Source of the DNA: Bradyrhizobium sp. sBnM-33
Lineage (GTDB): Bacteria; Pseudomonadota; Alphaproteobacteria; Rhizobiales; Xanthobacteraceae
Assembly: GCF_032917945.1 (NCBI RefSeq)
Contig: NZ_CP136624.1
Location: 6,510,001-6,574,000 of the forward strand
Direction of reading: 5' to 3'
DNA length: 64,000 nucleotides
The notes under the pieces were generated by a model. That model had not been told where the DNA came from and made no database searches. It saw only the letters and a list, made by a program, of their open reading frames with translations. Shown one piece after another: positions 59,080-64,000 of the stretch; the stretch's first letter is position 1; every line of letters starts with the position of its first letter. Made by a program: the position numbers and the translations under genes.

Positions 59080-59500
59080 CGGGAGGGCCTAGCGGGGCGA
59101 CGCGGTGCTGATCGCACCGGTCGGCCCGCGAACCCTTGCAAAGCGGGTTCTGCATAACAGCCGCCAGGAAAAACTGGCAGCTCCGCGGGGACGGCCCTCC
59201 TTTCGTCCAAAATAGAATGCAAAGACAACACGTTGTGAATTCGGTCCGGCGTGCTTTCTGATAGCGTCGTCAGGGCGCCCGTCTCGCCGCGCTGTCCTGT
59301 AAACACGACGAATGTCTAGGCAGGAGGATGGCCCACCAAAATTCAAAGCAAATCGTACAATTCAGCCAGCGGTTGCCAAGCAAGGCCGGCCCTCCGGCCA
59401 CGCGATCAAACTCGTAAAGCAACGGTGTTGAGCGGTTAGGAAATATGTTCTCGCTCACGCCGAAGAAACATCAGCAGCTTATGAAGAGCGAGGAACGATC
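59080..59500. other. Intergenic region with two hairpins, upstream of iorA
   Basis: This 421-bp gap contains CGGTGC/GCACCG (59103-59119) and GAACCC/GGGTTC (59130-59150), two short inverted repeats right after the enolase-family gene. They lack T-runs, so they are at most weak terminators. The distal part precedes the iorA-like gene, whose ribosome-binding site GAGGAA lies just before 59501. No gene was recognised. Confidence 0.45.
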
Positions 59501-59953
59501 ATGATCAAGGTGAAGATCAATAGCCAGGAGCATAGCTGGGACGGCGACCCGGATCTTCCATTACTCTGGTTTCTCCGCGATGAAGCCGGATTGACGGGCA
59601 CGAAATACGGCTGCGGCCAGGCTCTCTGTGGCGCCTGCACCGTTATCGTCGACAAGCAGGCCGTCCGCGCCTGCATCACCTCGGTTTCCGACGTGGTCGG
59701 CCGGGAGGTCACCACCATCGAAGGCCTTCATCCGACCGGGGATCACGCGGTCCAGAAGGCCTGGCGGCAACTGAACGTTCCCCAATGCGGCTTTTGCCAG
59801 GCCGGCCAGATCATGCAGGCCGCCGCCCTTTTGATTGAAAATCCAAAACCCAATCACGACCAAATACGCGAAGCGATGGCGGGCAATATCTGCCGTTGCG
59901 GCACTTACCAGCGCATCGAAAACGCCGTGCGTCTCGCATCGACGGGGGTGTGA
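59501..59953 (+). CDS. iorA: Isoquinoline 1-oxidoreductase-type [2Fe-2S] subunit
   Basis: A 150-residue iron-sulphur protein. The clusters are bound by C38, C43, C46 and C58 ([17 protein letters not shown]) and by C96, C99, C131 and C133 ([11 protein letters not shown] and NICRCGTY). The QAGQIMQA and CRCGTYQRI variants distinguish IorA-type subunits from CoxS types. It delivers electrons from the molybdenum subunit encoded next to it. Its stop is separated from that gene by two bases. Confidence 0.93.
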   Translation: MIKVKINSQEHSWDGDPDLPLLWFLRDEAGLTGTKYGCGQALCGACTVIVDKQAVRACITSVSDVVGREVTTIEGLHPTGDHAVQKAWRQLNVPQCGFCQAGQIMQAAALLIENPKPNHDQIREAMAGNICRCGTYQRIENAVRLASTGV

Positions 59954-59955
59954 TC

Positions 59956-62274
59956 ATGAATGTCCTCACCAATCCCAGAAAGCTCCGTGGTTTTGAGCGG
60001 TACATCAAAATCGACAACGTCTCACGCCGCAGCATCCTGAAGGGCCTCGGCCTGGCCGGCGGCTTCGTTTTGGCCGCGCCTGTGATGTCACGCCCAGGCT
60101 TTGCCGCGTACCAGACCGGCGCGGACAAGATGCCGCACGGTGTCGTGGTGGACCCGCGCGTCTTCGTTTCTGTTGCATCCGACGGAACGGTGACGATCGT
60201 CGCGCATCGCGCCGAGATGGGAACCGGTGTCCGCACCAGCCTGCCGATGATAGTCGCCGAAGAGATGGAAGCCGACTGGTCGCGCGTTCGCGTCCAGCAG
60301 GCGCCTGGCGACGAGGTCAAGTTCGGCAACCAGGATACCGATGGATCGCGCAGCACGCGGCATTACCTGATGCCAATGCGCCAGATCGGCGCCTCGGCCC
60401 GCACCATGCTCGAAACAGCCGCGGCGAAACGCTGGGGCGTGCCGGCAACCGAGGTGAAGGCCGTCAATCACGAGGTCGTCCATAGTGCAAGCGGACGCCG
60501 CATTGGCTTCGGAGACTTGGCGGCCGATGCTGCCAAGGGGTCGGTGCCGAGTGTCGAAGGCCTGAAGCTGAAAGATCCGAAGGACTTCCGCTATCTCGGC
60601 AAGGGCGCGATCGGCATTGTCGACCTTCACGACATCACGGTGGGCACCGCGCGTTACGGCGCCGACGTCCGCCTGCCCGGCATGAAATATGCCGTCATTG
60701 CCCGGCCGCCGGTGACCGGCGGCAAGGTCGTGTCGTTCGAGGGGTCGGAAGCGATGAAGGTTTCCGGCGTCGAGAAGGTCCTGGAGGTCAAGGGCTGGCC
60801 GTGGCCCTCAAAATTCCAACCGCTCGGCGGGGTCGCCGTAATCGCGCGCAACACCGGCGCGGCCATCAAGGGACGTGACGCGTTGAAGATCGTTTGGGAT
60901 GACGGGCCAAACGGCAAATACGACTCGGTCGCCTACCGGGCTCAGCTCGAGGGAGCAGCGCGCAAGCCCGGCCTGGTCGTGCGCAAGGAAGGCGACGTGG
61001 ACGCCGCCTTGAAGAGCGCCGACAAGGTGATCGTGGGTGAGTACTACCTGCCGCATCATGCCCACGTCGCCATGGAGCCGCCGGTCGCGGTTGCGGACGT
61101 CAAGGGCGACAGGGCCGAGATCTGGGCGCCGGTGCAAAGCGCGGGCGGAACGCGCGAAGACGTCGCCAAGACGCTCGGCATTCCCCAGGAGAACGTCACC
61201 GTCAATGTCACGCTGCTCGGCGGCGGCTTCGGGCGCAAGTCGAAGTGCGATTTCGCCATCGAAGCGGCGCTGCTTTCAAAGGAGCTCGGCGCTCCTGTCA
61301 AGGTGCAATGGACCCGGGAAGACGACGTTCGCAACGGCTTCCTGCACACCGTCTCGGTGGAACGCATCGAGGCCGGTCTCGACAAGAACGGCAAGGTGAC
61401 GGCCTGGCGGCATCGCAGCGTCGCGCCGAGCATCGCCTCGACATTTGCCGCCGGTGCGCTGCATCAGGCACCGTTTGAACTCGGCATGGGGCTGGTCGAC
61501 ATGCCCTTCGAGATCGCCAACGTCCAGTGCGAAAATCCGGAAGCGGCCGCGCATACCCGCATCGGCTGGTTCCGCTCGGTATCGAACATTCCCCGCGCGT
61601 TTGCGGTGCAGTCCATGGTCGCCGAAATCGCCCACGCCACCAAACGCGATCAAAAGGACATGCTGCTGGAGCTGATCGGCTCTCCGCGGATCGTCAAGCT
61701 CGATTCCGTGAAAGACCTCTGGAACTATGGCGAGCCCTATGACAGCTATCCGATCGACACCGCGCGTCTTCGCAAGGTCGTCGAGCTCGTCGCGGACAAG
61801 GGCGGCTGGGGACGATCCGTGCCCAAGGGCCACGGGCTCGGCATTGCCGTGCACCGCAGCTTCGTCAGCTATATCGCGACCATTGTCGAGGTAGCAATCG
61901 ACGATAAGGGCAAGCTCACCGTGCCCCGCGTGGATACCGCGATCGATTGCGGAACCTACGTCAATCCGGAGCGGATCCAGGCGCAGATGGAAGGCGCTGT
62001 GATCATGGGCCTGAGCTTCGCCAAAACTGGCGCGATCACCTTCAAGGACGGCAAGGTACAACAGGGCAATTTCGACGATTTCCCGGTGCTCCGGATCGAC
62101 GAATCCCCTGCCGTGACCAACGTCTATATCGTGCCTCCCGGACCGGACACGCCGCCCAGCGGCGTCGGTGAGCCGGGCGTGCCGCCCGTTGCGCCGGCGC
62201 TGATCAACGCGATCTTCGCCGCGACCGGCAAGCGCATCCGCGCACTGCCGATCGGCAAGCAATTGGAAGCGTAA
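59956..62274 (+). CDS. iorB: Isoquinoline 1-oxidoreductase-type molybdenum subunit, Tat signal
   Basis: A 772-residue xanthine-oxidase-family subunit. The N-terminal [20 protein letters not shown] (residues 23-42) is a twin-arginine signal, so the folded cofactor enzyme is exported, usual for the IorB group. The [14 protein letters not shown] and [12 protein letters not shown] segments belong to the molybdopterin domain, and the C-terminus has [27 protein letters not shown]. The ATG at 59956 is used because the frame upstream overlaps iorA. The substrate may be an N-heterocycle or an aldehyde. A c-type cytochrome acceptor is often encoded nearby but is not in this window. Confidence 0.92.
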   Translation: MNVLTNPRKLRGFERYIKIDNVSRRSILKGLGLAGGFVLAAPVMSRPGFAAYQTGADKMPHGVVVDPRVFVSVASDGTVTIVAHRAEMGTGVRTSLPMIVAEEMEADWSRVRVQQAPGDEVKFGNQDTDGSRSTRHYLMPMRQIGASARTMLETAAAKRWGVPATEVKAVNHEVVHSASGRRIGFGDLAADAAKGSVPSVEGLKLKDPKDFRYLGKGAIGIVDLHDITVGTARYGADVRLPGMKYAVIARPPVTGGKVVSFEGSEAMKVSGVEKVLEVKGWPWPSKFQPLGGVAVIARNTGAAIKGRDALKIVWDDGPNGKYDSVAYRAQLEGAARKPGLVVRKEGDVDAALKSADKVIVGEYYLPHHAHVAMEPPVAVADVKGDRAEIWAPVQSAGGTREDVAKTLGIPQENVTVNVTLLGGGFGRKSKCDFAIEAALLSKELGAPVKVQWTREDDVRNGFLHTVSVERIEAGLDKNGKVTAWRHRSVAPSIASTFAAGALHQAPFELGMGLVDMPFEIANVQCENPEAAAHTRIGWFRSVSNIPRAFAVQSMVAEIAHATKRDQKDMLLELIGSPRIVKLDSVKDLWNYGEPYDSYPIDTARLRKVVELVADKGGWGRSVPKGHGLGIAVHRSFVSYIATIVEVAIDDKGKLTVPRVDTAIDCGTYVNPERIQAQMEGAVIMGLSFAKTGAITFKDGKVQQGNFDDFPVLRIDESPAVTNVYIVPPGPDTPPSGVGEPGVPPVAPALINAIFAATGKRIRALPIGKQLEA

Positions 62275-62329
62275 GGAGGAACGTTAGACCGCACGGGCCG
62301 TTTTCGTTGATCTAGGAGGAGCCAGACCG

Positions 62330-62593
62330 ATGAAACCCAACTCAACGGCGCTCGCGGTGTCGCTGCTGTCGAGCGTGCTTCTGTTGACTGCCCAGGCGGC
62401 GACCGCTCAAACCACGTCGCCGCCGCCCGCGACCGCAACGCGGCCAGCAACAACACCGCCGGGGCAAACCTCGATGCCAAGCGAAAGCCCACCGGCCACG
62501 ACAACGCAGACCACCGGCGAAGCCAGCCGGGATCCGATGATCAAGCAAATGAACGAAGACGAAAAGCGGAAGGTCGAGACCAAGGGCAAATAA
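62330..62593 (+). CDS. Small secreted Thr/Pro-rich protein
   Basis: An 87-residue protein I do not recognise. It has a clear Sec signal peptide ([20 protein letters not shown], cleavage near ATAQT), then a repetitive Thr/Ala/Pro/Ser-rich stretch (residues 27-63) and a short charged tail with [25 protein letters not shown] at nine bases before the ATG is a strong ribosome-binding site. A terminator follows its stop, so it closes the iorAB transcription unit and may act in the periplasm with that enzyme; this is positional inference. Confidence 0.7.
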   Translation: MKPNSTALAVSLLSSVLLLTAQAATAQTTSPPPATATRPATTPPGQTSMPSESPPATTTQTTGEASRDPMIKQMNEDEKRKVETKGK

Positions 62594-62610
62594 AAACAAG
62601 CCAACCTGAA

Positions 62611-62639
62611 AGCGGCGGACGTTCGTCCGCCGCTTTTTT
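62611..62639 (+). terminator. Rho-independent terminator, probably bidirectional
   Basis: A perfect ten-base stem, AGCGGCGGAC and GTCCGCCGCT, encloses the four-base loop GTTC and is followed by a run of Ts. It lies 17 bp after the small secreted protein's stop and 42 bp from the convergent PQQ dehydrogenase stop. The opposite strand has only a short T-run (from GAAA), so it acts mainly on the plus strand. Confidence 0.9.
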
Positions 62640-62680
62640 CGCGCCGCTCCGTTGCCGTCTCGGCAAATTGCCTCTGGCGG

Positions 62681-64000
62681 TTACTTCTTGAGGGCAAACA
62701 CCCAGACGACGCCGCCCTGCGGCACGTTGTTCTCGATACCGATGTTGTTGGTCGTCAGCGCGTCCTGGATGCGCTGGGCGTCTACACCCCACCCGGACTG
62801 GATCGCGATATACTGTGTCCCGTCCACTTCGTAGGCGACCGGCATGCCCATGATGCCGGAATTGGTCTTCTGCTCCCAAAGCAGTTCGCCGGTCTTGGCG
62901 TGGAAGGCGCGGAACATCCGGTCGTTGGTACCTCCGACAAAGATCAGGTCGCCCGCGGTCGCCGTCACCGACCCAAACAGGTGCGATCTGGGGAAAAGAT
63001 GCGACCACACCTTCTTTCCCGTCGCCGGATCCCACGCCTGCAGCTCACCAAAATGCGTGGCGCCGGCGCGAACCTTCAGACCGATATCTTCGGGCTTGGT
63101 CCCGAGCCAAAGCTGACCGGGCACCAACGGCACCTTCTCGCCGGTAAAGCCGCCGCAGAAATTCTCGTTGGCGGGAATATAGACCAAGCGGGTCTTCGGA
63201 CTATAGGCCGCCGACGGCCAGTCCTTGCCGCCCCATAACGACGGACAGAACTCAACCCGCTTGCCCATAACCGGCTTGTGAGCCGGATCGACGATCGGCT
63301 TGCCCGTCTCGGGCTCAATGCCCTTCCAGACGTCGGTATAGACATAAGGCCAGCCGGCCACATACTTGATGCTGTCCGGCTTGCGCTCGAGTACCCAGAA
63401 GATCGCGTTGCGTCCCGGATGGATGAGGCTCTTGAAGATGCGACCATCCCGCTGCAGGTCGATCAGCATTGGCGCATCCACCTCGTCCCAATCCCAGGAA
63501 TCGTTCTGATGGTACTGGAAATAGGTTTTGATCTTGCCGCTATCCGGGTCGAGCGCTAGCACCGAGGTTGTGTAGAGATTGTCGCCGGGGTGAGTATCTC
63601 CCGGCCACGGGGCGGCGTTGCCGGTGCCCCAGTAAATGGTCCGGGTGTCGGGATCGTAGTTGCCCGTCATCCACGCAGAGCCGCCGCCCGTTTTCCAGTC
63701 GTCGCCGCTCCAGGTCTCGTGGCCCGGTTCGCCTGGGCCGGGAATGGTGAAGGTCCGCCACAATTCTTTGCCGTTATTGGCATCATAGGCGACGACATAG
63801 CCGCGCACGCCGAATTCACCGCCGGCGGCACCGACGATAACCTTGCCATCGACAACCAGCGGCATCAGGGTCAGGTACTGACCCTTTTTGTAGTCCTGGA
63901 CTTTGGTATCCCACAGGACCTTGCCGGTTTTGGCATCGAGCGCGACCACATGGTCATCCGTTGTAGCCAGGTACAGCTTGTCCTGCCACAATCCCACCCC
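62681..64000 (-). CDS. PQQ-dependent alcohol dehydrogenase, lanthanide-type signature (partial)
   Basis: About 440 C-terminal residues of a quinoprotein dehydrogenase of the methanol/ethanol family; the N-terminus lies beyond the right edge. Beta-propeller W-motif repeats are visible (ALDAKTGKVLWDT, YDANNGKELWRT, WDPATGKKVWSH, FHAKTGELLWEQ), as is the GTGNAAPWPGDTHPGDNLYT block. The catalytic Asp (codon 63491-63493) sits in NDSWDWDEVDAP and is followed two residues later by a second Asp (codon 63485-63487). Calcium-type MxaF enzymes have Ala there, while XoxF and PedH/ExaF use Asp to bind lanthanides. The protein is presumably periplasmic. No XoxG/XoxJ partner is in view. Confidence 0.92.
   Translation of the reverse strand, partial: GVGLWQDKLYLATTDDHVVALDAKTGKVLWDTKVQDYKKGQYLTLMPLVVDGKVIVGAAGGEFGVRGYVVAYDANNGKELWRTFTIPGPGEPGHETWSGDDWKTGGGSAWMTGNYDPDTRTIYWGTGNAAPWPGDTHPGDNLYTTSVLALDPDSGKIKTYFQYHQNDSWDWDEVDAPMLIDLQRDGRIFKSLIHPGRNAIFWVLERKPDSIKYVAGWPYVYTDVWKGIEPETGKPIVDPAHKPVMGKRVEFCPSLWGGKDWPSAAYSPKTRLVYIPANENFCGGFTGEKVPLVPGQLWLGTKPEDIGLKVRAGATHFGELQAWDPATGKKVWSHLFPRSHLFGSVTATAGDLIFVGGTNDRMFRAFHAKTGELLWEQKTNSGIMGMPVAYEVDGTQYIAIQSGWGVDAQRIQDALTTNNIGIENNVPQGGVVWVFALKK

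Overview
The window looks like chromosome of a metabolically versatile alphaproteobacterium of the Rhizobiales, most likely Bradyrhizobium or a close relative in the Nitrobacteraceae. This rests on the high GC, the many solute-binding ABC systems, Tat-exported periplasmic proteins, a rhizobial-type intergenic palindrome at 11789-11841, and the character of the proteins. It is inference from composition and gene content, because no rRNA or tRNA is present. Nearly all of the window is coding, in tight operons where start and stop codons repeatedly overlap as ATGA, GTGA or TTGA. I see no insertion sequence, CRISPR array, prophage or tRNA.

Region A (1-25.9 kb) is a hydantoin, cyclic-amide and amino-acid scavenging island. 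A minus-strand operon (7809 to beyond 1) runs hydantoinase, NAD epimerase, SDR, flavin monooxygenase-like protein, then a peptide-type binding protein with two permeases. A hydantoin racemase is divergent at 8015. A second minus-strand series (24878 to 8730) begins and ends with paralogous N-carbamoyl-D-amino-acid hydrolases. Between them lie a polar amino-acid ABC system with two binding proteins, a PgdA/imidase-like deacetylase, an extra peptide-binding protein, two amidohydrolases (one frameshifted) and a complete five-gene peptide ABC system. A LysR regulator is divergent at its head. Together these could import hydantoins or N-carbamoyl compounds, racemise and open them, and release D-amino acids.

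Region B (25.9-36 kb) has a small secreted protein, a roughly 1-kb gene-poor stretch with decamer direct repeats, an OmpR-type two-component pair, TenA thiaminase, a decayed LysR tail, AMP nucleosidase, and a uracil-catabolism (URC) cluster: upp, a DUF1688/URC4 gene and a URC1-like GTP-cyclohydrolase-II homologue. The uracil phosphoribosyltransferase has an aberrant PRPP loop.

Region C (36.3-46.7 kb) is one minus-strand operon encoding a spermidine/putrescine-type ABC importer, a three-subunit molybdenum hydroxylase of the CoxSLM type (not a form I CO dehydrogenase) and an amidase with a one-base frameshift. A convergent LysR gene reads 201 bp into the amidase. The plan fits import, hydroxylation and amide cleavage of a nitrogen heterocycle.

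Region D (47-56.4 kb) is histidine utilisation: hutI-hutH-hutU on minus, hutF-hutC on plus, with a HutC-family operator between them, followed by a NitT/TauT-type ABC importer. The route is the deiminase (HutF) branch; hutG is not in the window. Region E (56.5-64 kb) holds a cystathionine gamma-synthase-family PLP enzyme, an enolase-superfamily enzyme, a two-subunit isoquinoline-1-oxidoreductase-like enzyme, a small secreted protein with a strong terminator, and a truncated PQQ alcohol dehydrogenase carrying the extra aspartate associated with lanthanide use.
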